64,000 nt of DNA, taken from contig CAKSJY010000007.1 of assembly GCA_934464585.1 (NCBI GenBank), positions 4,647-68,646 on the forward strand, written 5' to 3'. Below, in pieces: positions 8,086 to 16,832 of this stretch (positions within the stretch are counted from its first letter, which is position 1; every line of letters begins with the position of its first letter). This DNA is from an uncultured Eubacteriales bacterium. Lineage in GTDB: Bacteria > Bacillota > Clostridia > Oscillospirales > Acutalibacteraceae. A model generated the notes under the pieces. That model made no database searches. It worked only from the letters and a program-made list of their open reading frames with translations, and was not told the origin of the DNA. Position numbers and translations under genes: made by a program.

Positions 8086-8114
8086 TTGATAAGGCATTGG
8101 AATTATAGTATAAT
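8086..8114 (+). promoter_or_regulatory. Sigma-A promoter of the aminotransferase gene
   Basis: TTGATA and TATAAT are 17 bases apart, a near-consensus promoter. The predicted transcript begins close to 8121. That is after or at the edge of an in-frame ATG at 8124 and supports the downstream start at 8157. Confidence 0.75.
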
Positions 8115-8156
8115 CTAATTTATATGTATTTATTGTGCGGAAGAGGAGAAACACTT

Positions 8157-9227
8157 ATGAATGACATTAAGATAATGAAAAATAATAATCCTAAAGAGAA
8201 ATCAGATAAGTATAAATCTGAAGGTTTTGGAAAAATTTTTACAGATCATATGTTTTTGGCGAACTATAATGAACAAAATGGTTGGCATAATCCTATGATA
8301 GTCCCTTATGCTATGTTAACGCTAAGTCCTGCATCGCTTTGTTTTCAGTATGCTCAAGAAGCTTTTGACGATTTGAAGGCATATAGATCAATAGATAATT
8401 CAATATTATTATTTAGACCGGCTGATGTGGTAAGAGGATTTAATAATTCCTTAGAAAAATTGTGCATACCCAAAATTGATGAAAGCTTTTTAATAGAGGC
8501 GATAAAAGAACTTGTAAATTTAGATAAGGATTGGATAGGCAGAGAAAAAGGTGATGCCTTATATATAAGACCATTTGTGATTGCAACGGAGGCTTCTTTG
8601 GAGTTTAGATCTTCAAGTGAATTTACTCTTTGCGTTGTATGTTCTCCTGTTGAATCAAATGTAGGAGCTATGAAGAATCCTATAAAGATAAAAGCTGAGG
8701 GCAGAATCACAGGTTGCGTAAATGGATCTTTAGGAGATACAAAATCCGGTGCAAGTTATGCAATGCTTTTAAAAGCCAAAAATCTTGCTTTTAATGAAGG
8801 GTTTAAAGGTGTTTTATGGCTTGATAGTATAGATAGGAAATTTATTGAATCTATTAGTGGAATGAATGCGTTTTTTGTTATAGACAACGATATAATAACT
8901 CCAGAACTTTATGGTTCTGCAGTATCCGGTATAACTAGAGACTCTGTAATAGATATGCTTAAAGGTTGGGGATATAACGTTTCAGAAAGAAGGATATCTC
9001 TTAATGAAGTAGAAAGAGCATATATGGAAGGCCGCCTAAAAGAGGTATTTGCAACTAACACAAGATTTAATGTTTTGCCGGTTGGTGCTATTTGTGTAGG
9101 GTCTAGAGAATTAAGTATTAATGAAAGTCAAACAGGTAAGATAGCTCGTAGAGTATATAATAATCTTACGTTGATACAGTGTGGCGATATGAGAGATAAC
9201 ATGAAATGGATGTCAAAAGTTTTATAA
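8157..9227 (+). CDS. ilvE: Branched-chain aminotransferase homologue with altered active site
   Basis: This fold-type IV PLP protein is homologous over its full length (356 residues) to class II branched-chain aminotransferases, which interconvert Leu/Ile/Val and their 2-keto acids. The N-terminal GFGKIFTDHMF, the LKAYR region, the RPF segment and the catalytic Lys (K196 in GDTKSGASYA) are intact. Several cofactor and substrate positions are not. In the family motif EVGTMN the Glu that contacts the pyridine nitrogen aligns with Ser232 (here S-I-S-G-M-N). The GTA carboxylate-binding motif is Asn-Thr-Arg (301-303), and LPG is VSG. GAGGAG lies eight bases before the ATG used here. It stands alone, with no ilv or leu genes nearby. 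Activity on branched-chain amino acids should not be assumed. Confidence 0.85.
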   Translation: MNDIKIMKNNNPKEKSDKYKSEGFGKIFTDHMFLANYNEQNGWHNPMIVPYAMLTLSPASLCFQYAQEAFDDLKAYRSIDNSILLFRPADVVRGFNNSLEKLCIPKIDESFLIEAIKELVNLDKDWIGREKGDALYIRPFVIATEASLEFRSSSEFTLCVVCSPVESNVGAMKNPIKIKAEGRITGCVNGSLGDTKSGASYAMLLKAKNLAFNEGFKGVLWLDSIDRKFIESISGMNAFFVIDNDIITPELYGSAVSGITRDSVIDMLKGWGYNVSERRISLNEVERAYMEGRLKEVFATNTRFNVLPVGAICVGSRELSINESQTGKIARRVYNNLTLIQCGDMRDNMKWMSKVL

Positions 9228-9283
9228 TGAGGTTTGGCATATTATCGAAAAATGTATTCAATTTACAAAGATAAAAATTTTTC

Positions 9284-9312
9284 TTGCTTTTTTCAGCAAG
9301 TTAAGATATAAT
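9284..9312 (+). promoter_or_regulatory. Promoter of tRNA-Ser
   Basis: TTGCTT and TATAAT are 17 bases apart and lie about 40 bases before the mature tRNA. The -35 region sits inside a small inverted repeat (CTTGCT/AGCAAG). Confidence 0.6.
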
Positions 9313-9350
9313 AATATCTGTTGCGAATAATATTGAATTATTCGCTAAAT

Positions 9351-9443
9351 GGAGAGATGTCCGAGATGGCCGAAGGAGCACGATTGGAAATCGTGTAAAC
9401 CATTAAAGTGGTTTCTGGGGTTCGAATCCCCATCTCTCCGCCA
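9351..9443 (+). tRNA. tRNA-Ser (anticodon GGA)
   Basis: The acceptor stem GGAGAGA/TCTCTCC, discriminator G and encoded CCA are all visible. The anticodon stem CACGA/TCGTG encloses the loop TTGGAAA, with GGA at 9386-9388, reading UCC and UCU codons. A long variable arm (AACCATTAAAGTGGTT) marks the serine class. The T-arm reads GGGGTTCGAATCCCC. At 93 bases including CCA the length is normal. It is a single tRNA with its own promoter and terminator. Confidence 0.98.
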
Positions 9444-9450
9444 TATATAG

Positions 9451-9491
9451 AGATCCCAACCGTGATTATCACAGTTGGGATCTAATTTTTT
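9451..9491 (+). terminator. Terminator of tRNA-Ser
   Basis: AGATCCCAAC and GTTGGGATCT, extended by CGTG/CACA, form a strong stem followed by TTTTTT. It also faces the convergent end of ribF five bases further on and probably serves both sides. Confidence 0.88.
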
Positions 9492-9495
9492 ATTA

Positions 9496-10410
9496 TTATA
9501 GTTTATTATAAATATTTCTTGCAGTTTGGGCGTCGTGTAATATAGCCGTTTTTAAGCCATCTAATGATGAAAATTTCTTTTCTTCTCTTAAATATTTGAT
9601 GAGTTCTATCTTTACATTTATATCGTATAAATCCTGTCCGTTATAATCCGGCAACCAAGTTTCAATATTTGGGAAATTTCCGCCAACAGTAGGCCGTGTT
9701 CCTATATTTGTAATGCCAAAGTAATTTTTTTCGTTAATAATTACATTTGAAAGATATACGCCGAATTTAGGAATTATTAATCCTTTTTCAAAGGTTTGAT
9801 TAATTGTTGGAACTGAAATTGTTCGTCCTATTTTTTGTCCATTTTGTACAGGGCCCTCGATAAAGAATGGCCTACCGAGCATGTTTTTAACGTCCTCTAA
9901 TTTGGCATCTTTTATACATTTTCTTATTCTTGTTGAGCTTATAGGACTTCCATTATACAAGATTGGATCCGATATATTAACTTCAATATTTCTTTTTAAG
10001 CAGAGCGTTTTTAAATCCTCAGCATCTGCTTTTCCACCATATCCAAAATGATAATTGAATCCACAAAATACTTTTTTAGCCTTAAGTGTAGAACAAAGAA
10101 TATTGTCGACAAATTCATTTGGTGTCATATGTGATACTGAACCAAATTTTACTTGATAGAGCATTTTGACACCGAGATTTTTAAGTAGTTTATTTTTAGA
10201 AGATTGGGTTATCAACTCATCCACTTGTTTACATTTTTTATTTGAATTGTATGTGTCCATAAATGTAAATATAGTAGGGATAAGAGTGTGATTTGAATTA
10301 TTAATCATGTTTGATATAACTGATAGGTGACCTAAATGTATGCCATCAAATAAGCCGAGAGCAACGGATGTATTGTATAAGGAATCTTCAATTTGATTTT
10401 TAATTATCAT
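9496..10410 (-). CDS. ribF: Bifunctional riboflavin kinase/FAD synthetase
   Basis: This enzyme converts riboflavin to FMN and FMN to FAD. The N-terminal nucleotidyltransferase half has the HxGH motif in LFDGIHLGHLSVI, and the later segments FCGFNYHFGYGG and ISSTRIRKCI. The C-terminal kinase half starts near residue 180 with GRPFFIEGPVQNGQKIGRTISVPTIN, where the PT-x-N signature binds metal and ATP. The usual catalytic motif IETH reads IETW here, with its Glu kept. The 304-residue length is normal. It is the last gene of the rimP-nusA-infB operon, next to truB with an 18-base gap, a common Firmicute arrangement. Confidence 0.95.
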   Translation of the reverse strand: MIIKNQIEDSLYNTSVALGLFDGIHLGHLSVISNMINNSNHTLIPTIFTFMDTYNSNKKCKQVDELITQSSKNKLLKNLGVKMLYQVKFGSVSHMTPNEFVDNILCSTLKAKKVFCGFNYHFGYGGKADAEDLKTLCLKRNIEVNISDPILYNGSPISSTRIRKCIKDAKLEDVKNMLGRPFFIEGPVQNGQKIGRTISVPTINQTFEKGLIIPKFGVYLSNVIINEKNYFGITNIGTRPTVGGNFPNIETWLPDYNGQDLYDINVKIELIKYLREEKKFSSLDGLKTAILHDAQTARNIYNKL

Positions 10411-10428
10411 TTAAGTACCAACCTTTAA

Positions 10429-11319
10429 TCAAAAATTCTTAAGTATTTTCATTTCGTTATCTTTCATAGATACTATTCCTAATCCTAAAAAATTAGATTC
10501 GTTATTATATACTCTTATTTTTTCATTGTCCGAAATATTACCTTTAAGTTTAAGGCGATTTAGGTATAAGGCTCCACCATTTTTGAATCTTATCGACTGG
10601 GCAGGGGAGAGATAAGCAGAAATGTATTCTTTAAATAAATTTTCAACTGACAATAAATGATTACATAAACTTTCTCCAAGATTTTTTGCCTTTTCAAGTG
10701 AAATTGCATCACATAAATTGAATCCACATGCTGATGTACGCCTTAATTCTGTCATAACAGCAAAATTTCCGAGTGCTTTTCCTAAGTCCTCACATAAAGT
10801 TCGTACATAAGTACCGGTAGAACAAGAAACGGTAAATGAACCCTCATTTAATTCTGGATTAAATTTACAAAGCTCAATTTTGCTAATATTGATAGGTCTG
10901 GGCTTACGTTCTATTTCAATACCTTGTCTAGCTAAATCATAGAGCCTTTGGCCATTATGCTTTAAGGCAGAGTACATAGGTGGAATTTGTAATATATCAC
11001 CCTGAAATTTTTTTAGTGCGTTTACAATATCATACTCAGATACATTAACAGTTGAGGTTGCTAATACTTTACCGGTTATATCCTGTGTATCTGTTTGGAT
11101 ACCAAGCTTAAAAGAAGCCAAATATTCTTTGTTTGTATTCGGTAAAAGTGATTGAGCCTTTGTAGCATTACCAATTAAGATTGGTAAAACACCGGTAGCC
11201 ATAGGGTCAAGGGTACCGGTATGACCAATTTTTTTTGTGTGGCAAATTTTCCGCATTATAGCTACAACATCGAATGATGTAAAATCTTTAGGTTTATCTA
11301 TAACTATAATTCCATTCAT
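10429..11319 (-). CDS. truB: tRNA pseudouridine-55 synthase
   Basis: This enzyme isomerises U55 in the T-loop of nearly all tRNAs. The N-terminus GIIVIDKPKDFTSFDVV is the TruB signature. The catalytic Asp lies in HTGTLDPMATGVLPI, and RLYDLARQGIEI and the STGTYVRTL segment are also diagnostic. A short C-terminal PUA-like region follows. Its 296 residues are normal. The start lies two bases after the nrnA stop with only a weak ribosome-binding site, which suggests translational coupling to nrnA. Confidence 0.96.
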   Translation of the reverse strand: MNGIIVIDKPKDFTSFDVVAIMRKICHTKKIGHTGTLDPMATGVLPILIGNATKAQSLLPNTNKEYLASFKLGIQTDTQDITGKVLATSTVNVSEYDIVNALKKFQGDILQIPPMYSALKHNGQRLYDLARQGIEIERKPRPINISKIELCKFNPELNEGSFTVSCSTGTYVRTLCEDLGKALGNFAVMTELRRTSACGFNLCDAISLEKAKNLGESLCNHLLSVENLFKEYISAYLSPAQSIRFKNGGALYLNRLKLKGNISDNEKIRVYNNESNFLGLGIVSMKDNEMKILKNF

Positions 11320-11321
11320 GT

Positions 11322-12287
11322 TTATAAGTTTTCCATTTCAGTTTTTATTGCCTGCAATATTTGATTTTTAGCCTTTTCTATTCCACCTTTGACCGTGCAT
11401 CCTGCTGCTGCTTTATGGCCTCCGCCACCTAGGTGCATACATATTTTTGAGGCATCAAGTTTTTCGTCGGTTCTAACAGAAATCTTAAATACACCGTCTT
11501 CTTTTTCTCTTAAAGTTACACCTACCAAGACACCTTCAATTTTTCTTGGAATAGAAGCAAACCCTTCAAGATCACCTTCATCCTTTACTGAGGATTCGAG
11601 TAACATTTTATTTGTAATTGAAATAACAGCACATTTAGATTCAAAATAATATTCTATAGAATTATAAACTAATTTTTCTAGCTCTATTCTGTGCTTTGAT
11701 TTTGTATCAAACATTATTTTGTTTATAAGATAGTGATCGGCACCTAATTCAATCATTCTTGCGGCTATTTTATGAGTTTCAGGAGTTACATTAGCATATT
11801 TAAAACAACCTGTATCAGTAGATATACCTGTATATAATGCATTAGCAATGTCCTTATCGATAGATACATACATTGCATTTATTAATGAATATATAATTTC
11901 TGCTGTTGATGCAGCCGTTGGATCTATATAAGAGGTTTGAGCAAACGGTGTTGTTTCAATATGGTGGTCAATTTTTAAGTTTATTTTATCTTTATATTCA
12001 CTTAAATTGTTACCTAAAAGTGTGGTATTGGCAACGTCAACGCTTATAATATATTCCGGCATAAAATCTTGGTTAATAATTCCGTTAAATAAAAAATTAT
12101 ATTTTTGAGGAATTTCATTATTATTTAAGACTTTTGCCATTTTCCCAGTTTTTTGTAATGCTTTACATAGGGCACACGCAGACCCCAATGTATCTCCATC
12201 GGGGTACTGGTGAGTTAATATGCAAAAGCAATCTTTTTCTTTTAACTTTGTTGCAATATCCGTTAAGCTAGTCATTTTTATTTTCAT
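11322..12287 (-). CDS. nrnA: DHH-family oligoribonuclease/pAp phosphatase
   Basis: This cytoplasmic DHH/DHHA1 phosphoesterase degrades very short RNA (nanoRNA, including pGpG and pApA) and dephosphorylates pAp. Metal-binding motifs are visible in order: HQYPDGDTLGSA near residue 25, IDHH near 106, and the DHHA1 signature GGGGHKAAAG near 290. Its 321 residues fit NrnA, and it lacks the PAS/GGDEF parts seen in GdpP at 38795. The start is uncertain between two in-frame ATGs (12287 and 12275), as AAAGGA is poorly spaced for either. It overlaps the end of rbfA by 20 bases within the translation operon. Confidence 0.93.
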   Translation of the reverse strand: MKIKMTSLTDIATKLKEKDCFCILTHQYPDGDTLGSACALCKALQKTGKMAKVLNNNEIPQKYNFLFNGIINQDFMPEYIISVDVANTTLLGNNLSEYKDKINLKIDHHIETTPFAQTSYIDPTAASTAEIIYSLINAMYVSIDKDIANALYTGISTDTGCFKYANVTPETHKIAARMIELGADHYLINKIMFDTKSKHRIELEKLVYNSIEYYFESKCAVISITNKMLLESSVKDEGDLEGFASIPRKIEGVLVGVTLREKEDGVFKISVRTDEKLDASKICMHLGGGGHKAAAGCTVKGGIEKAKNQILQAIKTEMENL

Positions 12288-12630
12288 CGTCCTTTAAATC
12301 GTTTAAAAGTTTAGAAATGTTTGCGCTGTATTCAATAGAGTCGGTTGCAATAAATGACATAGCCGGTATTTGTCTAAGTTTTAGTCTTGTTGCGAGTTCG
12401 TGCTTAATGAAACCTTCGCCCGATTTAAGTCCGGATACTGCCTTTTTAGCAGTATCCAAACCTTCCATGGCACTTACATATACTTTGCAAAATGATAAAT
12501 CTTTTGCCACTTCAACCCTTACAATACTTATAAAAGAGTCTTTAACTCGTGGATCCTTTACTTCTCTTAATATCGCAGTAAGCTCTCTTTTTATATCCTC
12601 TGCGTTTCTTTGTGATTTGTGGCTTGGCAA
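12268..12630 (-). CDS. rbfA: 30S ribosome-binding factor A
   Basis: This KH-type factor binds the 30S subunit during late 16S rRNA maturation and cold adaptation. The N-terminal RNAEDIKRELTAILREVKDPR and the later VSAMEGL and LRQIPAMSFIATDSI segments match the family, and 120 residues is the usual size. Translation starts at TTG behind a strong AGGAGG. It lies between infB and nrnA, its standard position. Confidence 0.95.
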   Translation of the reverse strand: MPSHKSQRNAEDIKRELTAILREVKDPRVKDSFISIVRVEVAKDLSFCKVYVSAMEGLDTAKKAVSGLKSGEGFIKHELATRLKLRQIPAMSFIATDSIEYSANISKLLNDLKDDENKND

Positions 12631-12663
12631 TTTTATCCTCCTTACTATTAAAAAGACGTTAAA

Positions 12664-14967
12664 TTAATCTTCTCTATATTCTTCCATAATAAATGCTTCG
12701 AATATATCGTTTTCTTTAATATCATTAAAGTGTTCAAGACCAATACCGCATTCATAGCCTTGTGCAACTTCCTTAACGTCATCTTTAAATCTTCTTAATG
12801 ACAATAGTTTGTCTTCTGCAATAACGATACCGTCTCTTACAACTCTTATTCCAGCATTTCTTGAAATTTTACCGGAAACGACGTAGCTACCGGCAATAGT
12901 GCCGACATTGCTAATTTTATAAACTTGACGGCATTCAGCTTTACCGATGACAACCTCTCTAAATTTAGGATCACGCATACCCTTCATTGCAGACTCAATT
13001 TCTTCGATACAATCATAGATTATACGATATAGGCGTACATCAACCTTGTTTTGTTTTGCACTTTCTTCTGCCATTGGAGTAGGTCTAACATTAAATCCAA
13101 CTATAATAGCGTTTGAAGCATTAGCAAGCATTACGTCAGATTCACTTATCGCTCCGACACCTCCGTGTATAACGTGTACACGAACCTCTTCATTAGATAG
13201 TCTTTCTAAAGATTGTCTAACAGCTTCTACAGAACCTTGAACATCAGCTTTTATAATTATTTTAAGTTCCTTTATTTCACCTAATTGCATTTGATCAAAT
13301 AGATTGTCTAAGGTAACTTTGGTTCTTGCATTGAAAGCTTCTTCTTTTTGATGTTGTTTTCTTTGTTCAACTAATTCTCTAGCAAGACGTTCGTCTGATA
13401 CGCAATTGAATATATCTCCTCCGGAAGGAACATCATTAAGTCCGGTGATTTCAACAGGGACAGATGGGCCGGCTTGCTTTACACGCACGCCCTGATAATT
13501 AGCCATAGCTCTAACTCTTCCGACACTTGTACCGGCAACTATAGTATCGCCGATTTTCAAGGTACCATTTTGGACTAGTATTGTAGCTATTGGTCCACGG
13601 TTTTTATCAAGCCTTGCTTCGATTACAGTACCTTTGGCTGGACGATCCGGGTTTGCCTTTAGGTTTTTCATTTCAGCTATTAAGGATATCATCTCTAATA
13701 AGTCCTTAATACCCTCTTTCTTTTTAGCTGAAACAGGGATACAAGGAACATCGCCGCCCCATTCTTCAGGAACTACTCCATATTCAGTTAATTGTTGTTT
13801 TACAAGGTCAGGATTTGCTCCTTCTTTATCCATTTTATTAATTGCTACTATTATAGAAACGTTGGCATCTTTTGCGTGGTTTATAGCCTCGATTGTTTGT
13901 GGCATGATTCCATCATCAGCAGCAACAACTAAAACAGCTATATCTGTTACTTGTGCACCACGTGCTCTCATTGTTGTAAATGCTTCGTGACCTGGGGTAT
14001 CTAAAAATGTTATAGGTTTTCCATCAATATTTACACTGTACGCGCCGATATGCTGAGTTATTCCTCCGGCTTCGGTTGATGTAACATCAGAATGTCTGAT
14101 AGCATCAAGTAGGGAAGTTTTACCATGGTCAACATGGCCCATTACAACTACGATTGGAGCCCTTGTAACTAATTGTGCATCGTCATCTTCACTATCATCT
14201 ATAATTCTTTCTTCTATTGTGACAACAACTTCTTTTTCGACTTTAGCATTAAATTCCATAGCAACTAAACTTGCGGTATCGAAATCTATTGTGTCATTTA
14301 TACTTGCCATTACTCCTAAGCCCATTAATTTTTTTATAACTTCAGCAGAAGTTGCCTTTAATTTTAAAGCTAAATCATTAACTATGATTTCGTCAGGAAT
14401 AGTAATGTTTAAAGGCTTTTTCTTCCTTTCCATTGCAATTCGCTTTAATCTTTCTGCTTCGGTTTCTCTTTTAGCAAACTTATTTTTTGAGCGTTGTTGG
14501 GAGCGTTGGGTAATTTTTTGTTTATTTTGAACAGTGTTTACGTTTTTAACTTTTTCACTGGCCATACGGTAATATTTTTCGTTATATTTTTCTATATCAA
14601 CTTGAGCTGCTCTTGTATCGATTATTTTGCTCTCTTTTTTTCTTGGCATTTCAGAAATTTTGGGAGCTTCTTTTGTTTCTTGCTTCTTTGGTGTGTTTTT
14701 ACCGGTATTTTTTGGGTTGTTTTGTGTTTTAGCCGGTGTATTATTTTTGGCTTGTTTAGCATTTGGATTGCTTTGATTAAAATACTCATCAAAGTTTTTA
14801 ACACTGTTTGTTTGAGTATAATGTTCAAATATTAGATTTAATTCTTCCTCGGTTAGGGAAGTCATATGTTTTTTTGTTATTCCAAAATGTTCTTTAATAA
14901 GATCTATTATTTCTTTATTAGGTACATTTAGACGTTTGGCAATTTCGTGTACTCTGTATTTTATCAT
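12664..14967 (-). CDS. infB: Translation initiation factor IF-2
   Basis: This GTPase delivers fMet-tRNA to the 30S subunit and promotes subunit joining. A short N-terminal IF2_N module (YRVHEIAKRLNV) is followed by a low-complexity Lys/Asn/Pro/Gln linker to about residue 160 and then a second IF2_N segment. The G domain carries GHVDHGKTSLLD, DTPGHEAFTTMR and NKMDK. Domains II, III and the C-terminal fMet-tRNA-binding domain complete the protein at about 767 residues. I chose the ATG at 14967; a TTG four codons earlier sits too close to the AAGGGG site. It is within the nusA operon, after ylxQ. Confidence 0.97.
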   Translation of the reverse strand: MIKYRVHEIAKRLNVPNKEIIDLIKEHFGITKKHMTSLTEEELNLIFEHYTQTNSVKNFDEYFNQSNPNAKQAKNNTPAKTQNNPKNTGKNTPKKQETKEAPKISEMPRKKESKIIDTRAAQVDIEKYNEKYYRMASEKVKNVNTVQNKQKITQRSQQRSKNKFAKRETEAERLKRIAMERKKKPLNITIPDEIIVNDLALKLKATSAEVIKKLMGLGVMASINDTIDFDTASLVAMEFNAKVEKEVVVTIEERIIDDSEDDDAQLVTRAPIVVVMGHVDHGKTSLLDAIRHSDVTSTEAGGITQHIGAYSVNIDGKPITFLDTPGHEAFTTMRARGAQVTDIAVLVVAADDGIMPQTIEAINHAKDANVSIIVAINKMDKEGANPDLVKQQLTEYGVVPEEWGGDVPCIPVSAKKKEGIKDLLEMISLIAEMKNLKANPDRPAKGTVIEARLDKNRGPIATILVQNGTLKIGDTIVAGTSVGRVRAMANYQGVRVKQAGPSVPVEITGLNDVPSGGDIFNCVSDERLARELVEQRKQHQKEEAFNARTKVTLDNLFDQMQLGEIKELKIIIKADVQGSVEAVRQSLERLSNEEVRVHVIHGGVGAISESDVMLANASNAIIVGFNVRPTPMAEESAKQNKVDVRLYRIIYDCIEEIESAMKGMRDPKFREVVIGKAECRQVYKISNVGTIAGSYVVSGKISRNAGIRVVRDGIVIAEDKLLSLRRFKDDVKEVAQGYECGIGLEHFNDIKENDIFEAFIMEEYRED

Positions 14968-14991
14968 AATATATATCAAACCCCTTCGTCA

Positions 14992-15303
14992 CTATATAGT
15001 TTCACATAATTTTTTTATTTTATCTGCAAATCCACTATTTTTAATACATATAATGCCGGCTTTTCTGTTTAGTACTAATTCGTATTGGGACATTGTTACA
15101 GTGGATTTAATTACATAAATATTGTTTTCATCTGCAACTTTTTTAATATCTTTAAATGAGCGTTCTGATAGATCATGTGCAAGCAAAATTAGTTTTGCAT
15201 TTCCCTTGGCAATGCTTTCATATGTAGCATCCTTACCAATTTCAATAGCTCCGGCTTTTTTTGCAAGACCAATAAAAGATACCAGCTTTTCATATGTTTC
15301 CAT
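14992..15303 (-). CDS. ylxQ: L7Ae-family RNA-binding protein YlxQ
   Basis: This small K-turn-type RNA-binding protein related to ribosomal L7Ae has the core GLAKKAGAIEIGKDATYESI, LILLAHDLSERS and a C-terminal cap. Its 103 residues match YlxQ, which sits between ylxR and infB in most Firmicutes, as here. The role is probably ribosome-associated but is not settled. It overlaps ylxR by 14 bases. Confidence 0.92.
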   Translation of the reverse strand: METYEKLVSFIGLAKKAGAIEIGKDATYESIAKGNAKLILLAHDLSERSFKDIKKVADENNIYVIKSTVTMSQYELVLNRKAGIICIKNSGFADKIKKLCETI

Positions 15304-15574
15304 TTATCTCTACCTCCAAGCTATCATAAATTTCTTGAGGTATTTGACAGGAAAATGCATGCTCGAACTTTTTGGTCTTCTTTGCAATCTTAAAGCAAGA
15401 GGGGTTGTTGCACAAATAAGCCCCTCTGCCGGGTAATTTTTTGCTTGGATCAATAACTATAGTTATGCTATTTTTGCCAAATTGTTTGTCTTTTACTACT
15501 CTTATAAGTTCAGATTTAGGTTTTGACTGATAGCATCCCACACATCTTCTCATAGGAATACGTTTTTCGTGCAT
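15290..15574 (-). CDS. rnpM: RNase P modulator RnpM (YlxR, DUF448)
   Basis: This basic RNA-binding protein of the YlxR family was recently described as a modulator of RNase P in Bacillus. Signature segments are IPMRRCVGCYQSKPKSELIR and GRGAYLCNNPSCFKIA, with a short kinase-like glycine turn between strands. Its 94 residues are typical. GGAAGGCGG lies seven bases before the ATG. Four Cys residues (RRCVGC and LCNNPSC) could hold a metal in this homologue, though many relatives lack some of them. Confidence 0.92.
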   Translation of the reverse strand: MHEKRIPMRRCVGCYQSKPKSELIRVVKDKQFGKNSITIVIDPSKKLPGRGAYLCNNPSCFKIAKKTKKFEHAFSCQIPQEIYDSLEVEINGNI

Positions 15575-15612
15575 CGATATTCCGCCTTCCGGTTTAAATT
15601 ATATATGGATAG

Positions 15613-16818
15613 TTATTTTTCTATCTCTGTCTCTTCTTCACACTGTGTTTCATTTTCCATAGTGTTTTCGGGCTCTAAAACATCAGTAGTTTCTTCGATA
15701 TTTTGTTCTTCTTCAGTATCAGCATTTTCTGATTGTTCTAAGTTTTCTTCTGTTGAAGCTTCATCACAATTTTCTGCAAGTGGGTGTTTGATATCTATTT
15801 TGATATCTGTAAGCTTTACTGCTAAAGTTACATTTTGGCCCTTATTACCGATTGCCAAAGAGAATTGAGAATCATCAACTCGTACAACACATTTATCACT
15901 TCGACCTTCTTTAAACTGAACATCTAAAACTTGTGCCGGTGCTAATGAAGCCTTAATAAGCTCCAACGGATCTTCTTTATATTCGATGATATCTACTTTT
16001 TCATCTCCTAATTCACTAGTAACAGCGGAGACTCTGCTACCCTTGGTACCTATACATGCTCCGATCGGATCTATTTCAGGAGATTTGCTTTCTACAGCAA
16101 CTTTTGATCTTACCCCTGCTATTCTTGCTATTTTCTTTATTTCTACAAGACCTTTAGCTATTTCAGGAACTTCTTGTTCTAAAAGTTTTCTGACAAATTC
16201 CGGATGTGTTCTTGAAACGATAACCTTTGGATGTTTTCCATTTTCAAATACATCAACAACATAAACCTTTATTAAATCGCCTTCTTTTATATTACTATCA
16301 CATGGAAGTTGTTCTCGTTTAATAAGTGTTGTTTCGAATTTACCGATTTTTATGGTTGCATTACCATTTTGGTCATTTATTCTTTCTACAGTAGCAGTAA
16401 CAATTTCGTGATACTTACCCTTAAACTGCAATAGCATTTGTTCGCGTTCGCCATCTCGAATACCTTGTCTTATTATATTTCGAGCTGTTTGGGCAGCGAT
16501 TCTTCCAAATTCTTTAGTATCAAGTATAATCGGGACTTGGTCGCCTACAGATACGTTTGGATTGATTTTCTTTGCATCAGATAGAGCAATTTCCATGCCG
16601 TCATTTTCAACTTCTTCAACGGCAGTTTTCATAAGACGTACTTCAAAAGTATTTTTATCCGGGTCGATATCAACAATAGCATTATCGTTACCGTTATAAT
16701 TGTTTTTACAAGCAGTTAATATAGACTTTTTAATTTTATCGATCATATAGTCTACAGATAATCCCTTTTCACTTTCTAAAAGTGCAAGAGATTCAAAAAT
16801 ATCATTTTTCTTAATCAT
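15613..16818 (-). CDS. nusA: Transcription termination/antitermination protein NusA
   Basis: This RNA polymerase-binding factor promotes pausing and hairpin-dependent termination. The N-terminal polymerase-binding domain runs to about residue 130. An S1 domain follows (YHEIVTATVERIND), then KH1 and KH2 with VGACIGTKGSRVSAVTSELG-type sequence (GTKGSR) and AIGNKGQNVTLA. After residue 345 the protein ends in an acidic Glu-rich tail of about 55 residues. This is not the acidic-repeat domain of E. coli NusA but a low-complexity extension. GGAGG precedes the ATG. A terminator-like hairpin upstream of rimP may place this gene under the control of its own product. Confidence 0.97.
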   Translation of the reverse strand: MIKKNDIFESLALLESEKGLSVDYMIDKIKKSILTACKNNYNGNDNAIVDIDPDKNTFEVRLMKTAVEEVENDGMEIALSDAKKINPNVSVGDQVPIILDTKEFGRIAAQTARNIIRQGIRDGEREQMLLQFKGKYHEIVTATVERINDQNGNATIKIGKFETTLIKREQLPCDSNIKEGDLIKVYVVDVFENGKHPKVIVSRTHPEFVRKLLEQEVPEIAKGLVEIKKIARIAGVRSKVAVESKSPEIDPIGACIGTKGSRVSAVTSELGDEKVDIIEYKEDPLELIKASLAPAQVLDVQFKEGRSDKCVVRVDDSQFSLAIGNKGQNVTLAVKLTDIKIDIKHPLAENCDEASTEENLEQSENADTEEEQNIEETTDVLEPENTMENETQCEEETEIEK

Positions 16819-16832
16819 TTTTTATCCTCCAA

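Noticed and set aside
14219..14835. Long plus-strand frames across infB
   Set aside because: They are antisense to the conserved IF-2 coding sequence and its Lys/Asn linker, which generates Phe/Val/Cys-rich shadows.
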